A stretch of 64,000 nt of DNA from NCBI RefSeq assembly GCF_003688895.1, contig NZ_REFV01000018.1, forward strand, positions 1 through 64,000, in the 5' to 3' direction. The notes beneath the pieces are model-generated. The model was not told the origin of the DNA. It saw only the letters and a list, made by a program, of their open reading frames with translations, and did not search any database. Position numbers and translations under genes: made by a program. Shown here piece after piece: positions 8,501 to 15,926 of the stretch (position 1 is its first letter; the number at the start of each line of letters is the position of its first letter). Source of the stretch: Dokdonia sinensis. Its GTDB lineage: Bacteria > Bacteroidota > Bacteroidia > Flavobacteriales > Flavobacteriaceae.

Positions 8501-10135
8501 TATCAGTTCCTCCCGAATCCCGTCTAGTGGCGGATTTGTTACCTGCGCAAATAACTGCTTGAAGTAGTTGTAAATCAGTTGTGGTTTTTGCGAAAGCACA
8601 GCTATAGGCGCATCATTTCCCATAGACCCTATAGGTTCTTTAGCATTTACCGCCATCGGTAGGATAATGGTATTGATGTCTTCCTGCGTGTAGCCAAAAG
8701 TCAGCATTCGGTTTTTGAGCGGTGCTTCGTCCAGAAACAAGGGACACTCATTATAAGGTATATCTCTAAGGTGAACCAAATTCTTATCGAGCCACTCTTG
8801 ATAAGGGTGGCGCGAGGCAATTTCTTCTTTGATTTCTTCGTCGTTTACAATGCGCCCCTGCACCATATCCACCAAAAACATTTTTCCGGGTTCTAATCTC
8901 CCGTGAAATTCTAGGTTTTCTGGAGCAATCTCGACCACACCTGTTTCTGAAGACATAATCACATAACCATCCTTAGTCACCGAGTAGCGCGAGGGTCTTA
9001 ATCCATTTCGGTCTAGGACTGCTCCTATGTAATCTCCGTCTGTAAACGGTATGGAAGCCGGACCGTCCCAAGGTTCCATCAGGCAAGAATTGAATTCGTA
9101 AAAGGCGCGTTTTGCAGGCGACATATCGTCGTTTTTCTCCCACGCTTCGGGCACGAGCATCATCATTACTTCGGGAAGTGAGCGCCCTGTCATAAGCAGC
9201 AACTCCACCACCATATCCATAGAAGCACTGTCTGATTTCCCTGGAAGCACGACGGGTAACACGGCTTTGATTTCGTCGCCAAAATATGGGCTCTGCATCA
9301 ATTCTTCCCGCGCGTACATTCTCGTCACGTTCCCGCGCAACGTATTAATTTCCCCATTGTGACACATATATCTAAACGGCTGGGCAAGGTCCCAGGTTGG
9401 GAATGTATTGGTCGAGAATCGTTGGTGCACCAATGCTAGTCGCGTCACCACACTCGGGTCCATCAACTCCTTATAATATATCTTGATATCCTCTGGGATG
9501 AGGAGTCCTTTATATATGATGGTTTTGGTCGAGAAACTGGGCAAATAGAAAAAGGTGCGTTCGGAGAGTTTTGAATTGTATATGGTATGCTCGGTTTTCT
9601 TACGAGCGGTAAATCTTTTTAAGTCAAATGCAAACTGGTAGGAGGTTTCTTTGTTCGCTTTCGCGAAAGCGGACTCATCCCCATCACGGTCATAAGAAAC
9701 AAACACCTGCTTAATAAATGGCTCAGAAACAGAAGCGATCTCTCCCAAAATCGACGCCTCTACAGGCACATCGCGCCAGCCCAAAACGGTAAGCCCTTGC
9801 TCCCGAAGATTATCCTCAAAAAGTTGCACACACCACGCACGCTGGTTCTCCTTACGCGGAAAAAACACATTACTCACCGCATATTGCCCAGCCTCTGGAA
9901 GTTCAAAATCACATTCCTTTACAAAGAAATCGTGGGGAATATCAATAAGAATTCCCGCGCCGTCACCTGTCTTCCCATCTGCACTTACGGCGCCTCTATG
10001 TTCTAGTTTTTCAAGAATCTCGAGGGCCTTATGTATAATGTCATTAGACTTTTCTCCTTTAAGGCTACATATAAATCCTGCACCGCAAGCATCGTGTTCA
10101 AATTCTGGAAGATATAATCCTTGTTTTTTTAGCAT
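5594..10135 (-). CDS. gltB: Glutamate synthase large subunit (GOGAT alpha chain)
   Basis: 1513 residues from the ATG at 10135. I chose this start because the amidotransferase nucleophile Cys (DACGAGF) is then residue 17, giving a normal short propeptide; the longer ORF to 10234 adds 33 unsupported residues. The N-terminal class II glutaminase domain releases ammonia from glutamine. The central and FMN-binding synthase domains follow, with the 3Fe-4S cysteines in CIMMRVCHLNTCPVG, and the C-terminal beta-helix rich in GxxxGxxY repeats closes the protein. The coding sequence contains three copies of the window's palindrome (5820, 7746, 9657), read as LSRK, AYAKA and AFAKA. The porin-glnB-amtB operon runs divergently. 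Confidence 0.97.
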   Translation of the reverse strand: MLKKQGLYLPEFEHDACGAGFICSLKGEKSNDIIHKALEILEKLEHRGAVSADGKTGDGAGILIDIPHDFFVKECDFELPEAGQYAVSNVFFPRKENQRAWCVQLFEDNLREQGLTVLGWRDVPVEASILGEIASVSEPFIKQVFVSYDRDGDESAFAKANKETSYQFAFDLKRFTARKKTEHTIYNSKLSERTFFYLPSFSTKTIIYKGLLIPEDIKIYYKELMDPSVVTRLALVHQRFSTNTFPTWDLAQPFRYMCHNGEINTLRGNVTRMYAREELMQSPYFGDEIKAVLPVVLPGKSDSASMDMVVELLLMTGRSLPEVMMMLVPEAWEKNDDMSPAKRAFYEFNSCLMEPWDGPASIPFTDGDYIGAVLDRNGLRPSRYSVTKDGYVIMSSETGVVEIAPENLEFHGRLEPGKMFLVDMVQGRIVNDEEIKEEIASRHPYQEWLDKNLVHLRDIPYNECPLFLDEAPLKNRMLTFGYTQEDINTIILPMAVNAKEPIGSMGNDAPIAVLSQKPQLIYNYFKQLFAQVTNPPLDGIREELITDISLTLGADYNIFDISPEHCKKLKIQNPVISKQDLDKIKSYNNENFKVESVSMLYAIEKGHNGLEESLESLLHNVSVALDEGANIIILSDRNTSATLAPIPALLACSYVNNGLANHNKRSQLSLIIESAEPREVHHFALLFGYGASAINPYMVNEIIEHHPEDLAMSDATVEEAIQNFNKAVGKGVLKVMNKIGISTLNSYRSSQLFECIGINTQTVEKYFPRTVTRIQGIGLHAIEKEISKRHSSAYAKADIPANLDLEMGGEYRWRRDGEAHLFNPMTIAKLQEAVRSNKPVVYKDYAERVNNQAKQLMTLRGMFEFTNHDPIDIDEVEPWTDIVKRFKTGAMSYGSISKEAHETLAVAMNRIDGKSNSGEGGEDQTRFYKDVNGDWRNSSIKQVASGRFGVTSNYLTNATEIQIKMAQGAKPGEGGQLPGPKVDPEIAKTRNSTPYVGLISPPPHHDIYSIEDLSQLIYDLKSANREARINVKLVSEVGVGTVAAGVAKAKADVILISGHDGGTGATPLTSVKHTGLPWELGLAEAQQTLVMNNLRGRVRLECDGQLKTGRDVAIACLLGAEEFGFATAPLVASGCIMMRVCHLNTCPVGIATQNPDLRKKFKGKPEHVVNFMYFVAQELREIMAQLGFKTMDEMVGQVNKLERNTAIKQFKALGLDLSPILHQVPAGKDQPLRHVENQDHDLEKALDFKIISKAHPALFRKEKTVLDMKITNEDRAVGAILSNEISKIYGAQGLPENTLKVNFTGSAGQSFGAFATKGLTLSVTGNTNDYIGKGLSGARIIVRIPTEATIIPEDNVIIGNVAFYGATSGEAYINGKAGERFCVRNSGARAVVEGIGDHGCEYMTGGIAVILGDVGRNFGAGMSGGIAYVYDKESTLSRKANAEGLNFLKVETEQDHQELRDLIEKHYNATHSPLAQRLLEKWEDEVKNFTKVYPEEYRQALLRLEAEESEVGE
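5820..5832. repeat. Palindrome, near copy inside gltB
   Basis: TTTCGCGAAAGCG, translated LSRK in the gltB frame. Confidence 0.8.
7746..7759. repeat. Palindrome, one-mismatch copy inside gltB
   Basis: GCTTTCGCGTAAGC, translated AYAKA. Confidence 0.75.
9657..9670. repeat. Palindrome GCTTTCGCGAAAGC inside gltB
   Basis: Exact copy, translated AFAKA. Confidence 0.9.
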
Positions 10136-10451
10136 TTTGTGTGGCATTTTTTGAGCGTTTTGAGCCCGTGTCATCACATCAATATAAAGACCAATTTCTG
10201 GCTCACAAAATGTTGCCCTTCTTATTACGAACATCGAAATATTACCCTATTGATATTTCCATATCATCAGTAAGACCCCATTCAAATTACATTATTCTCT
10301 TTGCAAAATTTTTATCTAAAAACACGAAATCGTTATCGTAAAATCAACGATTCGCATATTTCACAATAAATACTTTAATGAAATATTCAATTAGCTGTCA
10401 AAACCTCAATTTTTCAATTATGATATTGTAATAAATATTAGTATAAAATTA

Positions 10452-10465
10452 TACACCCCTATTTT
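10452..10465 (+). promoter_or_regulatory. Candidate operator, first copy of TACACCCCTATTTT
   Basis: Exact 14-bp direct repeat of the segment at 10505-10518. The start-to-start distance of 53 bp is close to five helical turns, so both copies face the same side of the DNA. This copy also runs into an imperfect inverted partner (AAGGGGGTA) at 10468-10476. Confidence 0.45.
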
Positions 10466-10504
10466 TTAAGGGGGTAAAATCAAATAATCCATAAAAATTT
10501 AGAT

Positions 10505-10518
10505 TACACCCCTATTTT
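10505..10518 (+). promoter_or_regulatory. Candidate operator, second copy of TACACCCCTATTTT
   Basis: Ends 25 bases before the -7 box of the porin gene, i.e. around -40 to -52, a typical activator position. The promoter lacks a good -33 TTG, which would fit an activator-dependent promoter. The regulator is unknown. Confidence 0.45.
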
Positions 10519-10543
10519 ATAAGATGCCTATTAACATTTTATT

Positions 10544-10551
10544 TAGATTTG
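10544..10551 (+). promoter_or_regulatory. -7 box of the porin-glnB-amtB operon
   Basis: TAGATTTG matches TAnnTTTG, 30 bases before the ATG at 10582. The in-frame TTG at 10549 is part of the box, so the ORF extension through it is not coding. Confidence 0.6.
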
Positions 10552-10581
10552 ACATCATCAATCATCAAAAATCGAACAGTT

Positions 10582-11625
10582 ATGAATCAAAAATTACTTA
10601 TTATCTGTATCCTAGTAACAACATCCCTTTTTGGACAAGAGGTTGAAACTTCAAAAGAGAAGCAATTTACCTTTAGCGGAAGCGTAGACACTTACTTTAG
10701 ACAAAATCTGGACGGTCCTAATGGTGAGGATGCTATAGCGCCCAACACCTCCTTTGCAAACCTGAACGGATTTGCGCTGGGGATGGCAAATGTGATAGGT
10801 AGCTTTGAAAGCAAGAACGGAAAAGTGGGCGCCGTGGCAGATCTTGTCTTTGGCCCAAGAGGAGAGGAAGCCGTTTTCTTATCAAGCCCTTCCTCTAATA
10901 TTGTAAATCAGCTCTACGTGTATTGGAATGTTTCTGAAAAGGTGAAGTTTACTTTTGGGAACTTCAACACTTTTTTAGGGTATGAGGTGATTTCTCCAGT
11001 AGACAACTTTAATTACTCTACGTCTTATATGTTTAGTTATGGACCATTTTCCCATACAGGCATCAAGGCAGACTTCTCACTAGCAGATGACTGGAGCGCA
11101 ATGGTCGCCATTCTCAACAATACCGATGCTACGGAATTCAACTTTGATAACGATTATACCCTGGGAGCACAGCTAGGCTACAAAGACACCTTTCTAAACT
11201 TCCTATACGGAAAACAAAGTGGCAATACCGAAGCGACCTTCCAAGTAGACCTTACCACAGGGCACAATCTTTCGGATGATTTTTATTTAGGTGTAAATGC
11301 CACGTATGCTGACACTGATGGATCGGCCTTTTATGGGGTTGCGCTATATCCGCAATACGGAATATCAGACAGCTTTACTCTAGGCGCAAGAGCAGAATAT
11401 TTCGCGGAAGCGGAACAAGGAGCAGGCGCCATAGGTGGCTATGATGAAGATGGAGACGCCTCAGTCATTGCACTCACGCTCACAGGAAGTTACTCCATAG
11501 GAGACCTCACCATAAAACCAGAACTGAGACTGGACAGCACCAGCGAACCCACTTTTCTGGACACAGACTTAGAACCTTCTGACTCGCTTACATCATTCCT
11601 GATTGCGGGTATCTATAAATTTTAA
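10582..11625 (+). CDS. Outer-membrane porin, OmpL-like beta-barrel (BBP2 type)
   Basis: 347 residues with a signal peptide (cut near SLFGQ) and an amphipathic beta-strand barrel ending in an aromatic residue (IAGIYKF), as expected for outer-membrane insertion. The segments WNVSEKVKFTFGNFNTFLGYE and NYSTSYMFSYGPFSHTGIKAD are characteristic of the putative beta-barrel porin-2 family. It is the first gene of an operon with glnB (12-base gap) and amtB, so it may be the outer-membrane channel serving ammonium or another small nitrogen source; that role is inference. The start at 10582 is decided by the promoter box upstream. Confidence 0.85.
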   Translation: MNQKLLIICILVTTSLFGQEVETSKEKQFTFSGSVDTYFRQNLDGPNGEDAIAPNTSFANLNGFALGMANVIGSFESKNGKVGAVADLVFGPRGEEAVFLSSPSSNIVNQLYVYWNVSEKVKFTFGNFNTFLGYEVISPVDNFNYSTSYMFSYGPFSHTGIKADFSLADDWSAMVAILNNTDATEFNFDNDYTLGAQLGYKDTFLNFLYGKQSGNTEATFQVDLTTGHNLSDDFYLGVNATYADTDGSAFYGVALYPQYGISDSFTLGARAEYFAEAEQGAGAIGGYDEDGDASVIALTLTGSYSIGDLTIKPELRLDSTSEPTFLDTDLEPSDSLTSFLIAGIYKF

Positions 11626-11637
11626 CCATTAAATACA

Positions 11638-11976
11638 ATGAAAAAAGTAGAAGCAATTATTCGGAAATCAAAATTCTCTGCCGTAAAAAACGCCTTGCAC
11701 GATGTAGGGGTGAATTTCTTTTCCTACTGGGATGTGACAGGACTGGGGAATGAGAAAAAAGGCTCCGTGTATCGGGGCGTATCGTACAGCACGAGTGACA
11801 TCCAGCGCAGGTATCTCTCTATCGTAGTAAATGATGATTTTGAAGAAATCACAGTCCAAACGATTATCCAAGCCGCCAAAACTGGCGAAGTAGGCGACGG
11901 AAAAATTTTTGTGTCCGACATCAAAGATTGTTACCGCATTCGTACAGGCGAAAAAGGAGGGCAGACACTTAAATAA
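11638..11976 (+). CDS. glnK: P-II family nitrogen regulatory protein
   Basis: 112 residues, normal P-II length. P-II trimers bind ATP/ADP and 2-oxoglutarate and dock on AmtB to close the ammonium channel when nitrogen is plentiful. The C-terminal signature GDGKIFV is intact. The T-loop runs KKGSVYRGVSY, with Tyr50 aligning by eye with the Tyr51 uridylylation site of the enteric proteins, although the loop differs from the classical sequence. It sits directly before amtB, the usual glnK-amtB pairing, so glnK is a better name than glnB; the sequence alone does not distinguish them. Confidence 0.93.
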   Translation: MKKVEAIIRKSKFSAVKNALHDVGVNFFSYWDVTGLGNEKKGSVYRGVSYSTSDIQRRYLSIVVNDDFEEITVQTIIQAAKTGEVGDGKIFVSDIKDCYRIRTGEKGGQTLK

Positions 11977-12002
11977 CTCATCAAATCAACGACACGAATA
12001 CT

Positions 12003-13235
12003 ATGGAAATTTTAACAACTAATAATGTGTGGATGATGATCTGCACGGCACTTGTTTTCTTTATGCACCTGGGATTTTCTTTGCTAGAAATCGGACTAAC
12101 GCGTCAAAAGAACACGCTTAATATTTTATTCAAGAATATTTTTATCATCACGGTAGGATTACTTCTCTATGCCTTAATAGGCTTTAATCTGATGTATCCG
12201 GGCGACTTTAATGGTTTCTTAGGATTTGCCGGATTTGGACTGGACGCACCCCTCACCGCAGAAGGAGCTCTCGACCTCACCTATAATGAAGGTTACACGT
12301 ACTATACAGACTTCCTTTTTCAAGGGATGTTTGCAGCGACCGCTGCCACCATCGTTTCTGGTGCCGTAGCAGAGCGCATTAAAATAGGTCCTTTTATGAT
12401 TTTTACTATCATCTATGTAGGTCTGGTCTACCCTATCGCCGGCTCGTGGTTTTGGGGTGGCGGATTCCTAAAAACTATGGATACGCCATTCTATGATTTT
12501 GCTGGGTCTACACTCGTGCATTCTGTAGGAGGTTGGGCCGCTGTGGTTGCCGTCTGGTTACTAGGCGCACGTATTGGAAAATTCAAAAATGGAAAGCCAC
12601 AGCCTATTCCAGGGCACAATATCCCACTGGCGACGGCTGGAGTTTTGATACTTTGGCTGGGATGGTTTGGGTTCAACGGTGGCTCTGTACTTTCGGCAGA
12701 TCCTTCGCTTACTTCACTTACACTAGTCACAACATGCCTTGCGGCTGCCGCAGGGGGTGTGGTTGCAGCGCTTGCAAGTACAATCATGTATAAAAATCTT
12801 GACCTCACAATGTTTCTGAACGGTATTCTGGGAGGTCTCGTAGCCATTACGGCTGGCGCCGACCAAATGAGTGCTATGGACGCTATATTTGTGGGAAGCA
12901 TAGGCGGTCTCCTCATTGTTCTTGCGGTTGCCTTTGTTGATAAGATCAAACTGGATGATCCCGTGGGAGCAATTGCCGTACACCTTATCTGTGGGATATG
13001 GGGAACGCTGGCGGTAGGAATGTTTGGTGCCCTTAAAGGCGTAGACCAGTTTTTGAGTCAGCTTATCGGGATTGCTTCTTATGCAGCTATTTGTATCGTT
13101 ACCAGCTTTTTGATTTTCTTTGTTCTCAAGAAAACAATGGGCATAAGAGTTTCAGAAACTGAGGAACTCGAAGGCCTAGACGCTCACGAGCACGGGATGA
13201 GTGCCTATCCCGACTTTAGACTGAATGAACATTAA
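12003..13235 (+). CDS. amtB: Ammonium transporter AmtB
   Basis: 410 residues, about 11 transmembrane segments, without a cleaved signal. The family features are all present: the DFLFQGMFAATAATIVSGA region, STLVHSVGGWAA with the first pore histidine, and AVHLICGIWG with the second. It moves ammonium/ammonia across the inner membrane as a trimer under P-II control. The gene follows glnK by 26 bases and is followed by a strong terminator. The C-terminal tail (SETEELEGLDAHEHG) is the usual cytoplasmic P-II contact region. Confidence 0.96.
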   Translation: MEILTTNNVWMMICTALVFFMHLGFSLLEIGLTRQKNTLNILFKNIFIITVGLLLYALIGFNLMYPGDFNGFLGFAGFGLDAPLTAEGALDLTYNEGYTYYTDFLFQGMFAATAATIVSGAVAERIKIGPFMIFTIIYVGLVYPIAGSWFWGGGFLKTMDTPFYDFAGSTLVHSVGGWAAVVAVWLLGARIGKFKNGKPQPIPGHNIPLATAGVLILWLGWFGFNGGSVLSADPSLTSLTLVTTCLAAAAGGVVAALASTIMYKNLDLTMFLNGILGGLVAITAGADQMSAMDAIFVGSIGGLLIVLAVAFVDKIKLDDPVGAIAVHLICGIWGTLAVGMFGALKGVDQFLSQLIGIASYAAICIVTSFLIFFVLKKTMGIRVSETEELEGLDAHEHGMSAYPDFRLNEH

Positions 13236-13262
13236 TGCAATAGTGGTTAATACTTTAAGGAG

Positions 13263-13294
13263 CGCTCTAGTCTTTTGACTAGGGCGTTTTTTTT
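13263..13294 (+). terminator. Rho-independent terminator after amtB
   Basis: Stem CGCTCTAGTC (13263-13272) / GACTAGGGCG (13277-13286) with one G-T wobble, TTTT loop, followed by eight Ts. Confidence 0.88.
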
Positions 13295-13300
13295 ATTTTT

Positions 13301-13337
13301 ACGCTCCTGCCTGCCGGCGAGGCAGGTTCGCGAAAGC
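13301..13337. repeat. Palindrome copy split by a 21-bp GC-rich palindrome
   Basis: Bases 13303-13305 (GCT) and 13327-13337 (TTCGCGAAAGC) join exactly into the 14-bp palindrome GCTTTCGCGAAAGC if the 21 bases 13306-13326 are removed. The insert has CCTGCC and GGCAGG arms around a GC-rich centre and is far richer in GC than its surroundings. Confidence 0.75.
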
Positions 13338-13424
13338 ACATTTCTCAATATTTCAAAAAGTTGATTTTAGTAAGTCGTACGATTAATGATTACTTTTAAT
13401 AGCTAACTAAGAGACCACCGGAAT

Positions 13425-14540
13425 ATGAACGCCACTATATTTAAAATAGGAATCTGTACCCAAAAAAGCAACCTACTGCATTTCCTTCTAACGACATTTC
13501 TGTGCCTCATCATAACTTCCTGCGATCAAACGAAATCTACCCAAGACCAGAGCAAACTAACAACAGAAAGTGCTAAGCCGGACAAAGGAATTCAGAAACT
13601 GTACAACGTAGACCTCACCGTCCCTCCTCCGATAAGCGAATTTGTACGGCGCATTTTTGAGGATAGCAATGGGAATTTATGGCTAGGTACAAACGGCGAT
13701 GGTGTCTTGCGGTATGATGGGAAATCACTTTCTCGCTTTTCTTTAGAAGAGGGATTTGACGGTCTTGCTATACGCGCCATTGTTCAGGATGATGATAAAA
13801 ATATATGGTTTGGAACTGAACGAGGATTAGTGAAGTATGACGGGCAAAAATTCACTAGCTATAATCAGGACGATGGTCTGGCCGGAGAAAACATTTGGAG
13901 TCTTAAACTTGACAAAAATGGTGAGCTATGGATTGGGACAATAGGTGGAGTAAGTCGTTATGACGGCACAACATTTACAAATGTCCCGCTACCTGATACA
14001 GAAATCGATACTCAGCGCGGTGTTTCAAGTTCAGAAAATGTGAGTAGTATTTTTCAGGATAGTGAAGGGATACTTTGGTTTGGAAAAAGTGGTGGTGCTT
14101 TTATGTACGACCTAGGAAAAAAGCAAATTACAAAGCATTTTTCCGAAAAAGACGGACTCGCAAATAATGGGGTAAATGATATTCTAGAAGACCGAAATGG
14201 CAATATGTGGTTTGCCACACATCACAGGGGCGTGAGCCGTTATGACGGAGAAAGTTTTACAAATTATACTAAAGATGGTATCATAAAAGGGGACGAGGTA
14301 TGGAGCCTTTTTGAAGATTCCAAAGGAAATATCTGGTTCCCTGCCGAAAATGTAGGTGTTTACAAATATGATGGCAACACATTTACATTGTATAACGAAG
14401 AAAATGGACCGGGGACTAATGCGGTTCAGACCATTTATGAAACTAGAGATGGGCGTATCTGGTTCGGAGGTTACAAAGGCTTGTATCGATTAGAAGGTGA
14501 TCGAATCATTGAGATTTTTGAGACTGGGCCTTGGGATTAA
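13425..14540 (+). CDS. Lipoprotein with two-component-regulator propeller repeats
   Basis: 371 residues. A signal peptide ends in a lipobox (LIITSC, Cys33), so the protein should be a membrane-anchored lipoprotein. The rest consists of about seven Reg_prop repeats of the type EDSNGNLWLGTNGDGVLRYDG, which build a beta-propeller like the sensor part of hybrid two-component systems. Unlike those systems there is no membrane helix, kinase or DNA-binding domain after the propeller, so it is a stand-alone propeller of unknown ligand. It is monocistronic between the amtB terminator and a convergent gene. Confidence 0.82.
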   Translation: MNATIFKIGICTQKSNLLHFLLTTFLCLIITSCDQTKSTQDQSKLTTESAKPDKGIQKLYNVDLTVPPPISEFVRRIFEDSNGNLWLGTNGDGVLRYDGKSLSRFSLEEGFDGLAIRAIVQDDDKNIWFGTERGLVKYDGQKFTSYNQDDGLAGENIWSLKLDKNGELWIGTIGGVSRYDGTTFTNVPLPDTEIDTQRGVSSSENVSSIFQDSEGILWFGKSGGAFMYDLGKKQITKHFSEKDGLANNGVNDILEDRNGNMWFATHHRGVSRYDGESFTNYTKDGIIKGDEVWSLFEDSKGNIWFPAENVGVYKYDGNTFTLYNEENGPGTNAVQTIYETRDGRIWFGGYKGLYRLEGDRIIEIFETGPWD

Positions 14541-14551
14541 TTATAAAATTA

Positions 14552-14575
14552 GTTCTCGACTGCGCTCGAACGGAC
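14552..14575. repeat. Short dispersed GC-rich repeat (REP-like)
   Basis: CTCGACTGCGCTCGA-type sequence between two convergent genes. I recognise it as similar to short repeats common between genes in flavobacteria. It contains near-palindromic CTCGA...TCGA(A)C, so it may act as a weak bidirectional terminator. Confidence 0.35.
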
Positions 14576-14594
14576 ATCACGAGCTAATTACAAA

Positions 14595-15086
14595 TCAGCG
14601 ATCCACCTGAATCACTTCAAGATTATCAATTTTACCTTGATCTACCGTAAATCGTAACATCGTGCGCACTTTATGAAAGCCGTGTTTGCCGATTGCTCCG
14701 GGATTCATATGCAGGAGTCCTAGTTTTTTATCCTGCACCACTTTAAGAATGTGGCTGTGACCACATATAAAAAGTTTGGGTGGATTTGCTCGTATTTCAT
14801 CTCGTATCGCTGGAGAATATCGTCCTGGGTAACCGCCTATATGGGTAATCCAAACGTCTACCCCTTCACACAAAAACCTGTTGTTGAGCGGGAATTCTTG
14901 TCGTGCTTCCGTATCATCTATGTTTCCGTAAACGGCGCGTAGGGGTTTTAGTTTTTTTAGTTCATCGGTTACTTTTAAATCGCCTATATCGCCAGCGTGC
15001 CATACCTCATCTGCCCAATCAGCGTGTGTCAGCATATGCTCATCTATGTAACTGTGGGTATCACTAAGCAGGAGTATCTTTTTCAA
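14595..15086 (-). CDS. YfcE/MJ0936-type metallophosphoesterase
   Basis: 163 residues, the normal size for the small calcineurin-like phosphodiesterases. Metal-binding motifs are in order: SDTH (Asp9, His11), GDIGD, GNIDD, and GHSH near residue 108. The family hydrolyses phosphodiester bonds and prefers Mn2+; the natural substrate is unknown. Its leader contains the window's 14-bp palindrome (15101-15114), and a minus-strand -7 box CAAAAATA (15145-15152) overlaps the truA promoter region, so the two genes are divergent with interleaved promoters. Confidence 0.9.
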   Translation of the reverse strand: MKKILLLSDTHSYIDEHMLTHADWADEVWHAGDIGDLKVTDELKKLKPLRAVYGNIDDTEARQEFPLNNRFLCEGVDVWITHIGGYPGRYSPAIRDEIRANPPKLFICGHSHILKVVQDKKLGLLHMNPGAIGKHGFHKVRTMLRFTVDQGKIDNLEVIQVDR

Positions 15087-15100
15087 AAGTGTGGGTTTAT

Positions 15101-15114
15101 GCTTTCGCGAAAGC
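15101..15114. repeat. Palindrome GCTTTCGCGAAAGC
   Basis: Exact copy between the divergent phosphodiesterase and truA genes. Because it is open in all frames it creates a false N-terminal extension of truA. Confidence 0.9.
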
Positions 15115-15144
15115 GTAAAAACCTCCGCAACAATTATCTTTACC

Positions 15145-15152
15145 CAAAAATA
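15145..15152 (-). promoter_or_regulatory. -7 box for the phosphodiesterase gene
   Basis: CAAAAATA on the plus strand is TATTTTTG on the minus strand (TAnnTTTG), 59 bases upstream of the start. The opposite-strand TATCTTTA at 15135-15142 probably serves truA. Confidence 0.45.
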
Positions 15153-15159
15153 CGACAGT

Positions 15160-15918
15160 TTGCGTTATTTCATTGAGCTTTCTTACTTCGGAAAATCCTA
15201 CCACGGCTGGCAACGACAACCCAATGCTGTTACCGTGCAACAAACCATCGAGGAAGCCTTGTCCACAATTTTAAGGCACGATTTGAAAATTATGGGTGCA
15301 GGTCGCACAGATACGGGGGTGCACGCCACACAAATGTATGCCCACGTAGATTTTGACTTTGAGAATGCTCCCTCTTCTGAAGATGACTTAAATAAACTCA
15401 CTCACAAACTCAACAGATTTCTTCCTCCAGATATTGCCATACGATCCATTTTTAAAGTAAGCAATGAGGCTCATACACGCTTTGACGCTACGGCACGTTC
15501 TTACGTATATCGTGTTGCGCTGGACAAGAATCCATTTACTACGGATGCCGCGTTTTATTGCAAATCTCCACTTGACATTGACAAGATGAACAGTGCCGCT
15601 CAGATTCTAATGAACTACTGTGATTTCGAATGTTTCTCAAAGTCAAAAACAGACGTGAACACGTATCTTTGTAACATTACGGAAGCAAGATGGGAGGAGG
15701 TAGAAAATGAACTTGAATTTCATATCACGGCAGACCGTTTCTTACGTAATATGGTGCGTGCCATCGTAGGAACCCTTATCGAGATAGGCCAGGGAAAACA
15801 ACCGGTGGAATGGATACACGAGGTCATTGCAAGTAAAACAAGAGGAACAGCCGGAACATCAGTGCCCGCGCAAGGATTATATCTAACTAAAATTGAGTAC
15901 CTAAAAACGATTTTTTAA
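15160..15918 (+). CDS. truA: tRNA pseudouridine(38-40) synthase TruA
   Basis: 252 residues from a TTG at 15160, which begins MRYFIELSYFGKSYHGWQRQ as in other TruA proteins. The upstream in-frame GTG at 15091 is rejected because the extension runs through the 14-bp palindrome and a -7-like box (TATCTTTA, 15135-15142). The catalytic aspartate lies in GRTDTGVHA (Asp51). The enzyme isomerises uridines 38-40 of the tRNA anticodon arm. The next gene, an ABC exporter, begins 8 bases downstream, so the two are probably cotranscribed. Confidence 0.95.
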   Translation: MRYFIELSYFGKSYHGWQRQPNAVTVQQTIEEALSTILRHDLKIMGAGRTDTGVHATQMYAHVDFDFENAPSSEDDLNKLTHKLNRFLPPDIAIRSIFKVSNEAHTRFDATARSYVYRVALDKNPFTTDAAFYCKSPLDIDKMNSAAQILMNYCDFECFSKSKTDVNTYLCNITEARWEEVENELEFHITADRFLRNMVRAIVGTLIEIGQGKQPVEWIHEVIASKTRGTAGTSVPAQGLYLTKIEYLKTIF

Positions 15919-15926
15919 CCGCAGCT

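Larger units (their letters stand above)
10136..10581. promoter_or_regulatory. Shared regulatory region between gltB and the porin-glnB-amtB operon
   Basis: 446 bases without a gene and very AT-rich. It holds a perfect 6-bp dyad TGATAT/ATATCA at 10251-10266 on the gltB side, an inverted repeat AATCGTT/AACGATT at 10328-10352, two copies of TACACCCCTATTTT (10452, 10505) and the porin -7 box. Coordinated nitrogen control of the two divergent operons is inference from gene content. Confidence 0.5.

Noticed and set aside
10539-10551. Half-match TTATTTAGA to the dyad in the porin promoter
   Set aside because: Only one arm is present and it overlaps the -7 box TAGATTTG, so coincidence is likely.
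15091-15159. N-terminal extension of truA
   Set aside because: It runs through the dispersed palindrome and a promoter-like box, and family members begin at MRYF-like sequence (15160).
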